Positions 51,927 to 61,870 of a stretch of DNA of 64,000 bases are shown piece by piece. The number at the start of each line of letters is the position of its first letter. Positions within the stretch are counted from its first letter, which is position 1. Source of the DNA: Arachidicoccus terrestris (GTDB lineage: Bacteria > Bacteroidota > Bacteroidia > Chitinophagales > Chitinophagaceae); contig NZ_CP083387.1 of assembly GCF_020042345.1 (NCBI RefSeq), positions 2,356,001-2,420,000 on the forward strand, written 5' to 3'. The notes under the pieces are model-generated. The model had not been told where the DNA came from. It searched no databases and saw only the letters and a list, made by a program, of their open reading frames with translations. The translations under genes and the position numbers were made by a program.

Positions 51927-52295
51927 TTAGCGTTTATGTTTCTTATATTTGATCTGAACCGGGACGACACCATCTTCCAACATATCTAATTTTTTGGCGG
52001 CCTTCCAGCTAAGATCGATAATTCTGCCGGGAACAAAAGGACCCCGGTCATTAATCCGGACTTTAACGGTATGGCCGTTTTTCAGGTTTTTGACCTTGAC
52101 ATGCGTGCCAAAGGGCAGCGTCTTGCTGGCTGCGGTCAATTTATGTTTTCTAAATGTCTCTCCATTAGCGGTTTTACGTCCAATGAATTTACCCGCATAA
52201 TAGGAGGCTTTACCGGTTTCCTTTATAGTGCGTCCACAACCAGCAACAAAACCAATCATACCTACTAATAATATCCAATAAAATAATTTACGCAT
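51927..52295 (-). CDS. rlpA: RlpA-like double-psi beta-barrel lipoprotein
   Basis: 122 aa. Lipobox VAGC (Cys20). The DPBB domain follows directly: [65 protein letters not shown]. RlpA enzymes are lytic transglycosylases acting on peptidoglycan stripped of peptides at the division site; the Asp of INDRGPF is the conserved catalytic-site residue. There is no C-terminal SPOR domain, so this is a minimal form that may not be septum-targeted by denuded glycan binding. Confidence 0.9.
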   Translation of the reverse strand: MRKLFYWILLVGMIGFVAGCGRTIKETGKASYYAGKFIGRKTANGETFRKHKLTAASKTLPFGTHVKVKNLKNGHTVKVRINDRGPFVPGRIIDLSWKAAKKLDMLEDGVVPVQIKYKKHKR

Positions 52296-52311
52296 ACAAT
52301 ACTATTATATG

Positions 52312-52351
52312 TAAAACGGCTGAAAAGAGTATTTATTTCTTTCAGCCGTTT
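52312..52351 (-). terminator. Terminator of gcvT
   Basis: Perfect 12-base arms AAACGGCTGAAA / TTTCAGCCGTTT with a 14-base loop. On the minus strand it lies about 65 bases past the gcvT stop. Only a short T run. Confidence 0.65.
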
Positions 52352-52415
52352 AGGTTTAACTTTATTTGTAAAGAAGCCGTCGCTTCAACAATGGCATTCT
52401 TTATTTAGAAGTTTA

Positions 52416-53507
52416 TTATTCAAAAGGGGTTTTTACCACCTTTGCTTTCACGCCTTTATTTCTGATTGAGATAAAAATTTCTTTATCCAGACTGGCATGG
52501 CTTATTTCCACGTAACCCAGACCGATGGCTTTTCCCAGGGAGGGAGACTGTGTGCCACTGGTAACTTGTCCGATCTGACGGCCCTCACTATCCATAATTG
52601 GATAATGGTGTCGGGGAATCCCTCTCTCTATCATTTCAAAGCCGACCAGTTTTTTCTGAATGCCCGCGGCTTTTTGGTCGATGAGTGTGTTTTTAGAAGG
52701 GAAATCTACTGCTTTTTTGAGCTTAGTGATCCATCCGAGACCCGCTTCCAGTGGGGAAGTCGTATCGTCGATATCATTGCCATAAAGGCAATAGCCCATT
52801 TCCAGGCGGAGTGTGTCTCTGGCGCCTAATCCGCATGGCTTGATATTCCCGGCTTTCCCGGCTCCAAAAATGGCGTCCCAGATCTTATCTGCATGGCCAT
52901 CTTTGTTTTCAAAATAGATCTCAATACCTCCGGCACCTGTATAACCGGTGGCGCTGATCAGCACATTATCCACACCGGCAAAGCTGTTCTTTTCAAACGT
53001 ATAATATTTTAGCTTCTGGAGATCAGTTGGCGTTAAAGGCTCCATGAGTTTACAGGCATTGGGTCCCTGGATGGCCAGCAGGCAAGTCTGATCACTGATG
53101 TTCTCCATGTCGACGCCTTTGTCATTATGGCCAGCAATCCAGTTCCAGTCTTTTTCAATGTTGGAGGCATTGACAACCAATAAATAAGTCTTGTTTTGTT
53201 CCAGACAATAAACGATCAGGTCGTCTACGATACCGCCATTATCATTAGGCAGGCAGCTGTACTGGGCCTGGCCGTTGATCAGTTTGGAGGCGTCATTACT
53301 GGTGACCCGCTGAATCAGATCCAGCGCATGCTCCCCTTTTAAAATAAACTCTCCCATGTGGCTGACATCAAAAACGCCTATACTATTACGCACGGCAAAA
53401 TGTTCATCATTGATTCCGGAGTAGCTGATAGGCATGTTATAGCCGGCAAATTCAGCCATTTTCGCGCCTAAGGCCTCATGTTTATTGACAAAGGGCGTAT
53501 TTTTCAT
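52416..53507 (-). CDS. gcvT: Aminomethyltransferase (glycine cleavage system T protein)
   Basis: 363 aa from the ATG at 53507; a TTG two codons earlier is also in frame. It transfers the methylene group from the aminomethyl-lipoyl H protein to tetrahydrofolate and releases ammonia. Diagnostic: [62 protein letters not shown], and [21 protein letters not shown]. gcvH and gcvP are not here. No glycine riboswitch is visible in the leader. A -7 element TACTTTTG lies at 53604-53611. Confidence 0.96.
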   Translation of the reverse strand: MKNTPFVNKHEALGAKMAEFAGYNMPISYSGINDEHFAVRNSIGVFDVSHMGEFILKGEHALDLIQRVTSNDASKLINGQAQYSCLPNDNGGIVDDLIVYCLEQNKTYLLVVNASNIEKDWNWIAGHNDKGVDMENISDQTCLLAIQGPNACKLMEPLTPTDLQKLKYYTFEKNSFAGVDNVLISATGYTGAGGIEIYFENKDGHADKIWDAIFGAGKAGNIKPCGLGARDTLRLEMGYCLYGNDIDDTTSPLEAGLGWITKLKKAVDFPSKNTLIDQKAAGIQKKLVGFEMIERGIPRHHYPIMDSEGRQIGQVTSGTQSPSLGKAIGLGYVEISHASLDKEIFISIRNKGVKAKVVKTPFE

Positions 53508-53603
53508 CCTCAAGAGTTATTAGAATTAATAGTTGATTGTTAATGGACTAGAACGCTGCTTCGTAACACAAGATACTTGCAGCGGTTGATCTTTATCCGG
53601 GTG

Positions 53604-53611
53604 CAAAAGTA
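53604..53611 (-). promoter_or_regulatory. Putative -7 element of gcvT (TACTTTTG)
   Basis: Exact TAnnTTTG match on the minus strand. It implies a leader of about 90 bases. Confidence 0.5.
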
Positions 53612-53727
53612 ACATATGTTAGTCGATATCAGAAATATTTCCGCGGCCATTTACCTGACAGCACAAACGTTTTCGTGGGCAAGAGGCGATGCTGCATACC
53701 TACTCATCTGTATAGATACGGAAGCGG

Positions 53728-55926
53728 CTAGATCGCTTCAAGAATGAATACAGCACTTTGTTCTTTCCTTTTTAAAAACCATTTTAATCCTTGGTGAATC
53801 AGGGACTCCCCACTAAACACCCGGCCATCTTCCTTAAACGAGGAATGGACGCTGTCCGGAAGATTGATCTCCTTTATCCGGTAGCTTTTTTGGGGGTCCA
53901 GTCCGTAAAGCTTCCATTCGGGCCAGGTATCCTGCTGCATGGTTTCCATACTATAAGCAAAGAGTATGGCAGTGGACTTAGTACTGTCCACATACATTAG
54001 TGAGGAGAAATTGGTGGTATAAGGAGAGACCAGACGGTACAGGTCGCCATAATTAATCACTGGCTGATACTGGAGGTAATTATCCACGGTTTGCCTTGCA
54101 AGCGCCAATTGGTCTGATGATAGCTTTTGTACATCTATGTCGAATCCCAGTTTGCCGGACATGGCGACATCCATTTTGTATTTGAGCGATTCTCTGCCGG
54201 CGGCTGTTACATGCGCGCAGATGGTCAATGCCGGATAGAATATAGATGTAGCCCATTGCAGGCGTATTCTGTCTACCGGATAGGTATTATCGCTGGGCCA
54301 GAATTCCTGAAAATACTTAAGTGCTCCATATTCTACCCGGCCTCCGCCGCTGGCACAAAGCATCATCTGCAAATCCGGATATTTTTTGCGAATCCGATCC
54401 AGGACTTTGTAATAAGCCTGAGTGTACCGGATATAGAGTGCATTTTGTTCTTTGCCCAGATAAGGGCTATAGGCATTATCCATGGATCGGTTACAGTCCC
54501 ATTTCATGTAGGCGATTGAAGGCGCCTGTTGCATCAGAGAATCGATCACTCCGAATACAAAATCCTGGACGGCCGGATTGATTAAATCCAGTACCAGTTG
54601 TGTCCGGTATAGGTGCTTCGGGCGGTTGGGGGCTGCAAGCACCCAGTCCGGGTGCTTTTTGTAAAGTTCACTGGACGGGTTGATCATCTCCGGCTCGATC
54701 CAGATACCGAATTTCAATCCTTTCGCTGTCGCCTGCCTGGAAAGGTAGCCGATGCCTGACGGCAGTTTCTTCTTATTCGCCTGCCAGTCACCCAGTCCGG
54801 CAGAGGAATTGTTTCTGGGATAGGTATTACCGAACCAGCCATCATCCAGGAGGAACATATCCACGCCCAGTTTTTTAGCACCGTCAAATAAATTAACCAG
54901 TTTATCCTGATTATAATCAAAATAGGTGGCTTCCCAGTTATTGAGCAGAGTCAGTCTTTTCTGACGCCCGTTATAGATTCCGTAGTTAATGGCCCAACGA
55001 TGAAAATTACGGGAAATCTGTCCCAAGCCTTTTTGTGTGTAGGAGAAAACGAACTTTGGCGTTTCAAAAACTTCTCCCCGCTGTAGGCGATAGTGGGAGG
55101 CATAGGCATTGATGCCTGGAATGATTCTCAGGGAATTGCCCATGTCAATATTCAACTGTAGCTGCTCGAACTGGATATTGAAATTGCCGCTGTAAGCCAG
55201 TGTTCCGGCAAAAACCGCTCCCTCATTCTCTTTTACGGCTTGTTGTGGTGTAATAAAAAAAGAAGGATTATAGTTACAGGCTGTGCGTACGCCAAGCTTA
55301 GACTGGATGGAAAAGATACCCGGCTGTAATTTAGCTGTGCTCATTTCCATTTCTTTCTCATATTCTCCATAGAAATGCGTCAGATAGGGATTGTTCCAAT
55401 CGATATTGATGAAGGCGGATGCGAACCGGTCCAAAATGACGGGCGCATCTTCGTTGTGGTGGATCGTTGTCCGGGTTGTAATAACATCTTCTTTTGCATA
55501 AGACTCGAAATGTAATGTGATCCAGAATGGGTAAACAGGATCTTTCATTTGGATATCTGTGCGGGTGATATCATCGTTTATTTTTTTTACCTGCACATGC
55601 TCGACGTTTAATACCAGCGACATATTTCCATCTGCATGCTGTACTTCCATGGCCGGCTCATTCAGATAAGTTGCACCGCCTGTAGGAAAGCCCATGCCAA
55701 GCGTTGGATTTTCATTTCTGAAATCTGCATTGACATCCCTGTAGGCAGCCTGGCTAATGAGCTTTGTGCCGATATAGATCTGTTGTAACTGTCGGTTCGT
55801 ATCTATTTGGTATACCAGTGCACAATGATCAGTGGAAATAGTGATGTTTTGTTGTGCAACGGCCGCGGGTCCGGCGATCAAGACACAAAGTATGCAGGAG
55901 ATCAGTGTATGAAATTTACTTGTCAT
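53728..55926 (-). CDS. Exported GH36-family alpha-galactosidase
   Basis: 732 aa, full length for GH36. Signal peptide at 1-24 (LISCILCVLIAGPAAVAQ). N-terminal beta-supersandwich to about residue 310, then the (beta/alpha)8 barrel: FLLDDGWFGNTYPRNNSS, FGIWIEPEMINPSSELYKKHPDWVL, nucleophile Asp477 in YMKWDCNR, acid/base Asp546 in WPSDNTYP, and SGGGRVEYGALKYFQEFW. C-terminal beta domain from about 640. It should hydrolyse terminal alpha-1,6-galactose from raffinose-type sugars or galactomannan in the periplasm. 60 bases downstream of a DUF6055-like gene and probably co-transcribed. No SusCD pair is directly attached. Confidence 0.95.
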   Translation of the reverse strand: MTSKFHTLISCILCVLIAGPAAVAQQNITISTDHCALVYQIDTNRQLQQIYIGTKLISQAAYRDVNADFRNENPTLGMGFPTGGATYLNEPAMEVQHADGNMSLVLNVEHVQVKKINDDITRTDIQMKDPVYPFWITLHFESYAKEDVITTRTTIHHNEDAPVILDRFASAFINIDWNNPYLTHFYGEYEKEMEMSTAKLQPGIFSIQSKLGVRTACNYNPSFFITPQQAVKENEGAVFAGTLAYSGNFNIQFEQLQLNIDMGNSLRIIPGINAYASHYRLQRGEVFETPKFVFSYTQKGLGQISRNFHRWAINYGIYNGRQKRLTLLNNWEATYFDYNQDKLVNLFDGAKKLGVDMFLLDDGWFGNTYPRNNSSAGLGDWQANKKKLPSGIGYLSRQATAKGLKFGIWIEPEMINPSSELYKKHPDWVLAAPNRPKHLYRTQLVLDLINPAVQDFVFGVIDSLMQQAPSIAYMKWDCNRSMDNAYSPYLGKEQNALYIRYTQAYYKVLDRIRKKYPDLQMMLCASGGGRVEYGALKYFQEFWPSDNTYPVDRIRLQWATSIFYPALTICAHVTAAGRESLKYKMDVAMSGKLGFDIDVQKLSSDQLALARQTVDNYLQYQPVINYGDLYRLVSPYTTNFSSLMYVDSTKSTAILFAYSMETMQQDTWPEWKLYGLDPQKSYRIKEINLPDSVHSSFKEDGRVFSGESLIHQGLKWFLKRKEQSAVFILEAI

Positions 55927-55986
55927 GAATGAAATATTTGGTAATTGAAGAGATGAGATTTGTTAAAGATACGGCAGCCTTCCAAT

Positions 55987-57387
55987 TTAATGCCCGGGCG
56001 GGAAAAGGTTCGTCCCTTCAAGTTTGACAGCGTAGGGCCATTCACAATAGCAGACCGCCTTTTTTTCGTGATGCAACACAGGTGGTACATATAATCCGGG
56101 GGCGCCCATGACCACCAGCCAGAGGTAGGCTGTTCCTTTAGGAACCACATAAGAGAGGCGGCCATGGCTGTTACGGCCTATGTCACTGTAATAGGTCTCG
56201 CCTTCTCTGGTATAAGCAACAAAACCATAACGCCATCCCGCGGGTATTTTCTTGCCTCCGGCAATATCGGTAGTCACCAATCCTTTAAATTGTAGAGTAA
56301 TATCATTAAGGTTGTTATCAGGGACCTGAAGCCTGATGGCGTTATAACCGTAGTTCTGCGGGACGTGTATAGTATCGACTCTATACCATCCTGCTGCTCC
56401 AGGCGCCATTCTGGTGCCATGCGGATTGGCATACGGCACGGCGATTGATCTGATCCTGGGCAAGTCCCAGGTGATAAAATGACGGACACCGGCAAACATA
56501 TCGTCATTGAACGCTTCTTGATCCATCTGCCGGACCCGTTTGAATACCGCTACAATATCTTCCCCTTTTTTAGCCTGGTGCAGCAATTGACTGTAGAATG
56601 TCTTTCCATACTTCTCTGACCAGTATTCCAGCACAAAAGGACTGTGATACATATTGGCCGGGTGCTCAAAGGCCAGATGGGTTTGCTGCATGAATGCTTT
56701 TAAATGGTAATTTTCGAAGGTCAGCCAGCCAGGGTAAACCTGCCAGAGCAGGTATTGAGCCGCCATTTCTGTAATAGGACCACCCAGCGTCCCAGTATAG
56801 TCGAGCGAGGAAAGATATTGAAAGGCATGTCCCAGTTCATGGGCCAGGACGCCATAGGGATAGTGGCTCATTCTGGAGGCCGGTGTCCATAGAACACCAA
56901 CGCTGTCCTGGCCCCAGCCGTAGGCCGTATTATCGGTGCCTCCCACGACCAGAAAAATCACTTTATATTTATCAATGACTCCGCCTTTTTTCTGAACCAC
57001 TTGTAATGAATCCACATAAAACCGGTAGAACCGTTCGCATTCTTTGAGGGCTCTTTTGGCGTCGAATCTTCTGAGGGTATCCGGATTGGTCAGCGGATCC
57101 TGCCCATACTGTTTGGACCAGAAGATGATAATGTCTTTGCCTTCTATACTGCGCTGATAGCAATATTCACTGGCGGTATCATGGAAATCATTATTGTCCG
57201 GGACGGTACTTAAGTGAGCCGGGATCCGAATTTCTTTACTGTGGCCGGATTTGCCGGTCGTATCAGAAAACGGTGTATGCGCGGAGGTTACAAAAGCCTG
57301 GAAAAGTAAGGCACATAGAAACAAAGCTCTGTAAGAAGCTAAAACGAAAGCGCATTTATATTTTAATATCACACGATAAACGGCCAT
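55987..57387 (-). CDS. Exported DUF6055-like putative metalloprotein
   Basis: 466 aa from the ATG at 57387, which begins a signal-like segment (ALFLCALLFQAFVTSAH). An earlier in-frame ATG at 57459 adds 24 residues. The middle carries HELGH at 183-187 in VLAHELGHAFQYL, with E207 (GGPITEMAAQYLLWQ) as a candidate third ligand, resembling zinc peptidases and the DUF6055 family. The C-terminal part (about 330-466) is a beta domain. Protease activity is inferred from the motif, not shown. It precedes the GH36 gene on the same strand. Confidence 0.78.
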   Translation of the reverse strand: MAVYRVILKYKCAFVLASYRALFLCALLFQAFVTSAHTPFSDTTGKSGHSKEIRIPAHLSTVPDNNDFHDTASEYCYQRSIEGKDIIIFWSKQYGQDPLTNPDTLRRFDAKRALKECERFYRFYVDSLQVVQKKGGVIDKYKVIFLVVGGTDNTAYGWGQDSVGVLWTPASRMSHYPYGVLAHELGHAFQYLSSLDYTGTLGGPITEMAAQYLLWQVYPGWLTFENYHLKAFMQQTHLAFEHPANMYHSPFVLEYWSEKYGKTFYSQLLHQAKKGEDIVAVFKRVRQMDQEAFNDDMFAGVRHFITWDLPRIRSIAVPYANPHGTRMAPGAAGWYRVDTIHVPQNYGYNAIRLQVPDNNLNDITLQFKGLVTTDIAGGKKIPAGWRYGFVAYTREGETYYSDIGRNSHGRLSYVVPKGTAYLWLVVMGAPGLYVPPVLHHEKKAVCYCEWPYAVKLEGTNLFPPGH

Positions 57388-57491
57388 TCTGTTTGGTTTA
57401 GACGCAAAAAGCTGAAACAAGATGAAGGAAGCCCGTGCAATAAAAACAAAATTCAACAAATAACCTGACGCCGGTTAAAATCGGGCCATAA

Positions 57492-57722
57492 ATGGTTAAT
57501 TCAAAAGAAAGGAGTACGGCTAACGCGATTAAATTTCAAATAATGCATACAGATGCGCATTCCGGTAATACTACAATCCTACGAAAGAATTACCCTTTTG
57601 TTGAAGAGCCAGAGGTCAACGAAAGCGTCCGGCAAGGACTTTTAAATCAAGGCATATTTGATTCGATGAAGGGCAGATCTTCATCCCCTTTGGTGAGACA
57701 CGGGCATTTCAAAATGGAATAA
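57492..57722 (+). CDS. Possible small hypothetical protein
   Basis: 76 aa, no recognised family, signal peptide or strong ribosome-binding site. It fills an otherwise empty gap between divergent genes. It may be real or chance. Confidence 0.3.
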   Translation: MVNSKERSTANAIKFQIMHTDAHSGNTTILRKNYPFVEEPEVNESVRQGLLNQGIFDSMKGRSSSPLVRHGHFKME

Positions 57723-57796
57723 TTGTTATATGTTTGTTCAGGATTATACTGTCACATGAACACAAAGACATATTTTAAAAAGAAACCCCAGCTATT

Positions 57797-58720
57797 ATGA
57801 AAGACCAAGCTGTTCAGGACCCTCCTGATCAAGGAGATGTGCCTCTTCATCCTTGCCCCAACTGCGGCTTTGACGCTTCGGGGCATTACTGTGCTAATTG
57901 CGGTCAGCAAACCCATCTACATAAGGACACTTTTTGGGGGCTTATCAGCCATTTTGTGGCGCACTATTTCCACTATGACAGCAAATTCTGGCGGACGCTC
58001 AGCGCCCTGGTGACTGCTCCCGGTAAACTGACAGTGGCCTATCAGCAGAAGAAAAGGCAAAGTTATATTCCTCCGATTTCTCTCTATATTTTTGTGAGCA
58101 TCGTATTTTTTTTATTATTGCCGATGTTCCAGCAATCCCTCTTTAGTGTCAAGTATGGGGATGCAAAACAGCAGAAAGTAGAAGAGGCAAAACCGGATTC
58201 TATTAAAGACGTCTCCATTCAGAAGCTACTTCAGGAGGATGCGAAGAAAAACGGAAGAGAAATCAATGCCGCAGAAAAATATACCAGTGAAGTGGGGGAC
58301 GACCTGCTTTCTGAACTAAGGGAAAATCCGAAAGAATTTAAGGAGCGCCTAATGCATTCCTTTCCCAAGATCTTTTTCTTTATGATCCCGGTTCTGGCGG
58401 GCCTATTGAAGCTATTTCTGATACGACAAAAAAAGTATTATTTTGTCGATCACGCCGTGTTCGCATTACATATGCATAGCTTTGTTTTTATTATCTGCAT
58501 TATTCCTTTAATAAATCCATTTGATTCGCTTCAGACCAATTTAAGTAATATCGCATTAATAGCCTGTATCCTTTATTACATTATTGCAATCCATCGGGTA
58601 TATAAAAGCGGCTGGATAAAGTCAACGATTATCGGACTTAGTACAGCCGCCTTGTATTTCATTGCGCTTTTGTTAGTCACACTTCTGGATCTTTGGCTCT
58701 TATTTTCTCTACAAAGATAG
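57797..58720 (+). CDS. DUF3667 membrane protein with zinc-ribbon N-terminus
   Basis: 307 aa. The N-terminal ribbon CPNCGFDASGHYCANCGQ (Cys pairs at about residues 23-26 and 36-39) is the DUF3667 hallmark. It is followed by FWGLISHFVAHYFHYDSKFWRTLSALVTAPGK and membrane segments at about 96-112, 190-206, 218-238, 246-268 and 275-300. Function unknown; common in Bacteroidota. It converges with hemB, the stops being 7 bases apart. Confidence 0.88.
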   Translation: MKDQAVQDPPDQGDVPLHPCPNCGFDASGHYCANCGQQTHLHKDTFWGLISHFVAHYFHYDSKFWRTLSALVTAPGKLTVAYQQKKRQSYIPPISLYIFVSIVFFLLLPMFQQSLFSVKYGDAKQQKVEEAKPDSIKDVSIQKLLQEDAKKNGREINAAEKYTSEVGDDLLSELRENPKEFKERLMHSFPKIFFFMIPVLAGLLKLFLIRQKKYYFVDHAVFALHMHSFVFIICIIPLINPFDSLQTNLSNIALIACILYYIIAIHRVYKSGWIKSTIIGLSTAALYFIALLLVTLLDLWLLFSLQR

Positions 58721-58727
58721 CGAATGC

Positions 58728-59708
58728 CTACCCCAGCAGTTCCGCCACGTCCTTGGCAAAATACGTCGCAATCAGATCAGCGCCGGCCCTCTTAATGGAG
58801 GTCAGACTTTCCAGCACCGCTTTCTGCTCATCCAGCCAGCCCATTTTCGCGGCGGCCTTGATCATCGCATACTCACCGCTGACATGGTAGGCGCTGACAG
58901 GTACCGTTACCGCATTTCTGACTTCTCTTATAACATCCAGGTAGGCCATGGCTGGCTTTACCATTACGATATCCGCTCCTTGTTCTATGTCCTGCAGGGT
59001 TTCGTTAATGGCTTCTATGCGGTTGGCATAATTCATCTGATAGGTCTTCTTGTCCCCGAAGCCCGGAGCACTGTCCAGCGCATCTCTGAAGGGACCATAA
59101 AAACAGCTGGCATATTTGGCGCTGTATGAAAGAATGCCAACCCCGGTATTGCCGTTGTCTTCCAGCGCTTTTCTAAAGGCACCAATACGCCCATCCATCA
59201 TATCACTGGGCGCGATAAAATCCGCACCGGCCTCTGCATGGGAGATGCTCATTCTGGTCAAGGCCTCTACGGTTTCGTCATTTAAGATATAACCGCTTTT
59301 GATATCAACGATACCGTCATGGCCGTATTGAGAATAAGGGTCGAGTGCCACATCGGTCATTACAATCATTTCGGGAACGGCGTCTTTGATCGCCTTGATG
59401 GCTCTTTGCATCAGCCCGTCCGGATTCCAGCTCTCTTTTCCGGTATTGTCTTTGACATTGTCATCGCATTTGACAAACAGCAGGACGCTTTTAATACCGA
59501 GGCCCCAGAGCGTCCGGACTTCTTCTATCGTCTTATCCAGGGAGCGACGGTAATAACCCGGCATGGAAGGGATTTCATGGACAATTTCTTTGCCTTCGTC
59601 GATGAATATAGGTAAAATAAAATCGTTGGGTGTGAGTGTTGTCTCCGCTACCAGGCTACGGATGGCATCCGTACGCCGGGTAATTCTGTTTCTTCTTTGT
59701 AAATACAT
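58728..59708 (-). CDS. hemB: Delta-aminolevulinic acid dehydratase (porphobilinogen synthase)
   Basis: 326 aa, full length. It condenses two 5-aminolevulinates to porphobilinogen. The two active-site lysines are Lys198 (SYSAKYAS) and Lys251 (MVKPAMAY). The metal region reads DVALDPYSQYGHDG, lacking the three cysteines of the zinc-dependent enzymes, so it belongs to the aspartate-rich, magnesium/other-metal class. It is the last gene of the hem operon here (63-base gap after hemF). Confidence 0.97.
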   Translation of the reverse strand: MYLQRRNRITRRTDAIRSLVAETTLTPNDFILPIFIDEGKEIVHEIPSMPGYYRRSLDKTIEEVRTLWGLGIKSVLLFVKCDDNVKDNTGKESWNPDGLMQRAIKAIKDAVPEMIVMTDVALDPYSQYGHDGIVDIKSGYILNDETVEALTRMSISHAEAGADFIAPSDMMDGRIGAFRKALEDNGNTGVGILSYSAKYASCFYGPFRDALDSAPGFGDKKTYQMNYANRIEAINETLQDIEQGADIVMVKPAMAYLDVIREVRNAVTVPVSAYHVSGEYAMIKAAAKMGWLDEQKAVLESLTSIKRAGADLIATYFAKDVAELLG

Positions 59709-59771
59709 ATCACTTGTAAATTTATGGTGAGCCAGCAGATACCGCCGGCAATTGGGTTACTTATTTGCGGC

Positions 59772-60776
59772 CTACGCCCAGTCCCTGGGATGCCGGCACA
59801 CGTCCAGAAGGGCGGCTTCGGGTGATCCTTCCGCAGGCTGGTAATTATAGTCGAAACGAACTTGTGGCGGCAGGCTCATAAGAATGCTCTCAGTCCGGCC
59901 ATTGGTTTTAAGGCCGAATAAAGTTCCGCGGTCATGGATCAGGTTAAACTCGACATACCTGCCGCGCCGGATTTGTTGCCAGTAGGTGTTTTGGTCAGTA
60001 TAGGGTTCGTCTGCTCTTCTTTCTATAATCGGCAGGTACGCCGCCATAAACTGATTCCCTACTGCTCTTTGAAAGGCGAAGGCTTCTTCCAGGGTAAAGG
60101 AAACGGGATGCTGTTTGCTCATCTCTCCCGGAACCAAGTGGTCATAGAAGACGCCGCCAATGCCACGCATCTCAAATCCTCTGTGCGCATTATTAAAATA
60201 TCGGTCGCACCAGGCTTTGTAAGCCGGATACAGTGTGCTGCCAAAAGGAGCCATGGCGTTTTTAAAACAGCCATGAAAATGGCGGGCATCCTCCTCAAAT
60301 AAATAATAAGGAGTTAAGTCTGCGCCACCGCCAAACCAGTTTCGAATTACTTTTCCTTTCTCGTCATATAATTCAAAATAACGCCAGTTGGCATGCGAAG
60401 TCGGCACAAAAGGGTTTTTAGGATGCAGCACAAGGCTAATCCCTGCCGCAAACCAACGGTCACCATCCATTCCGAGCTGCACGCGCATTGGGTCAGTGAC
60501 TTTTCCATGAACAATAGAGGTATTGACCCCTCCTTTTTCAAAAATGCTTCCACCGGAGATGATGCGGGTGCGCCCTCCGCCCTCTGCCTTTGAGTCCGTT
60601 CCGGATCTGGCCCATTGTTCATCTGTAAAACGGGAGATCCCGTCCTTTGCTTCAAGGCCCGTACAGATTGACTGCTGCAGTTCCAGTATATAGCTGGCCC
60701 AGCGTTCCCTGAATCCATTGGCAGAGGGTCCCATTTCCCTGGTAACATCTGCTATTGAAAATACTTTTTCCATCAC
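59772..60776 (-). CDS. hemF: Oxygen-dependent coproporphyrinogen III oxidase
   Basis: 334 aa. It decarboxylates coproporphyrinogen III to protoporphyrinogen IX using O2. Family motifs: GGGRTRIISGGSIFEKGGVNTS, HPKNPFVPTSHANWRYFEL, WFGGGADLTPYY, GIGGVFYDHL, and YVEFNLIHDRGTLFGLKTNGRTESILMSLPP. The HemF type points to aerobic heme synthesis; the anaerobic HemN is not in the window. 20 bases downstream of hemE. Confidence 0.97.
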   Translation of the reverse strand: MMEKVFSIADVTREMGPSANGFRERWASYILELQQSICTGLEAKDGISRFTDEQWARSGTDSKAEGGGRTRIISGGSIFEKGGVNTSIVHGKVTDPMRVQLGMDGDRWFAAGISLVLHPKNPFVPTSHANWRYFELYDEKGKVIRNWFGGGADLTPYYLFEEDARHFHGCFKNAMAPFGSTLYPAYKAWCDRYFNNAHRGFEMRGIGGVFYDHLVPGEMSKQHPVSFTLEEAFAFQRAVGNQFMAAYLPIIERRADEPYTDQNTYWQQIRRGRYVEFNLIHDRGTLFGLKTNGRTESILMSLPPQVRFDYNYQPAEGSPEAALLDVCRHPRDWA

Positions 60777-60796
60777 AATTGCTTTGCTGTTATACG

Positions 60797-61858
60797 CTAG
60801 GCTTTCCGCTCAAATGTCTGTACTGTTTCCACAAATGCCCGGGCATGATCCACAGGTATATTGGGCAAAATACCATGACCGAGATTGGCAATCCAGCTAT
60901 CATCGCCAAAGCTCAGCAACATTGCCTCTACTTCTTTTTTGAGCGCCGCAATCGGCAAAAGGAGCTTTGAAGGATCCAGATGCCCTTGCAAAGTAATGTC
61001 TTTTCCTGCAAGATCTCTGGCAGTCGCAGCTTCAATACACCAGTCTATTCCCAACCCGCTGGCACCGGTTTTGGCCATAGCGGGCAAGGACTGCCAGGCG
61101 CCCTTGGCAAACAAGATCACCGGCGCTTCATCGGCGATGGCAGCCGTGATCTGTTGAAGGTAGGGAAGTGACCAGGTTTCAAAATCTGATTTACCCAGCA
61201 GTCCGCCCCAACTGTCAAAGACTTGAATCAGGTCTGCTCCGGCTGCAATCTGTGCTTTCAGGTAAAGAATAGTGCTGTCGGTGATCTTTTGTAAAAGCTT
61301 TGCTGCGAGCGCCGGATTTTGATAACAAAACGCTTTTGCCTCGTCAAAAGTCTTGGAGCCCTTACCCTGAACCATATAACATAATAATGTCCATGGGGCA
61401 CCTGCAAATCCAATCAAAGGCACGCGTCCATTTAATTCTTGTTTGATCAACCGGATCGCATCAGTGACATATCCCAGTTTTTCCTCAATATCCGGCACCT
61501 GAAGACGCTCAATATCTTTGGCTGCCTTAATCGGATCCGGCAATAAGGGGCCTATCTTTTCTACCAATTGCACTTCCATCCCCATCGCCTGTGGAATGAC
61601 CAGGATATCAGAAAATAAGATGGCGGCATCGACACCGATAATATCAACCGGTTGGAGGGTGATCTCTGCGGCCAGTTCCGGGGTCTGGACCCTTTCAAAA
61701 AAGGAGTATTTATTTCTGAGCCGGATATACTCTGGCAGATAACGGCCTGCCTGACGCATCATCCATACCGGAAATCGTTCGGTAGGAGCGCCATTTAGCG
61801 CCCTTAATATTAAATCGTTTTTTATGGCGGCAGAAGATGTATTAATAGTTGTTGTCAT
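60797..61858 (-). CDS. hemE: Uroporphyrinogen decarboxylase
   Basis: 353 aa. It removes four acetate carboxyls from uroporphyrinogen III to give coproporphyrinogen III. Motifs: FPVWMMRQAGRYLPEY, the ILFSDILVIPQAMGMEV region with the active-site Asp, GFAGAPWTLLCYMVQGKGS, and IQVFDSWGG. 12 bases downstream of hemD in the hem operon. Confidence 0.97.
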   Translation of the reverse strand: MTTTINTSSAAIKNDLILRALNGAPTERFPVWMMRQAGRYLPEYIRLRNKYSFFERVQTPELAAEITLQPVDIIGVDAAILFSDILVIPQAMGMEVQLVEKIGPLLPDPIKAAKDIERLQVPDIEEKLGYVTDAIRLIKQELNGRVPLIGFAGAPWTLLCYMVQGKGSKTFDEAKAFCYQNPALAAKLLQKITDSTILYLKAQIAAGADLIQVFDSWGGLLGKSDFETWSLPYLQQITAAIADEAPVILFAKGAWQSLPAMAKTGASGLGIDWCIEAATARDLAGKDITLQGHLDPSKLLLPIAALKKEVEAMLLSFGDDSWIANLGHGILPNIPVDHARAFVETVQTFERKA

Positions 61859-61870
61859 AAAAAGTGGGAA

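Noticed and set aside
53514-53611. Glycine riboswitch upstream of gcvT
   Set aside because: The leader is about 90 bases and shows none of the conserved glycine aptamer pattern.
54127-54519. 130-codon plus-strand frame inside the GH36 gene
   Set aside because: Antisense shadow of a gene with intact catalytic motifs.
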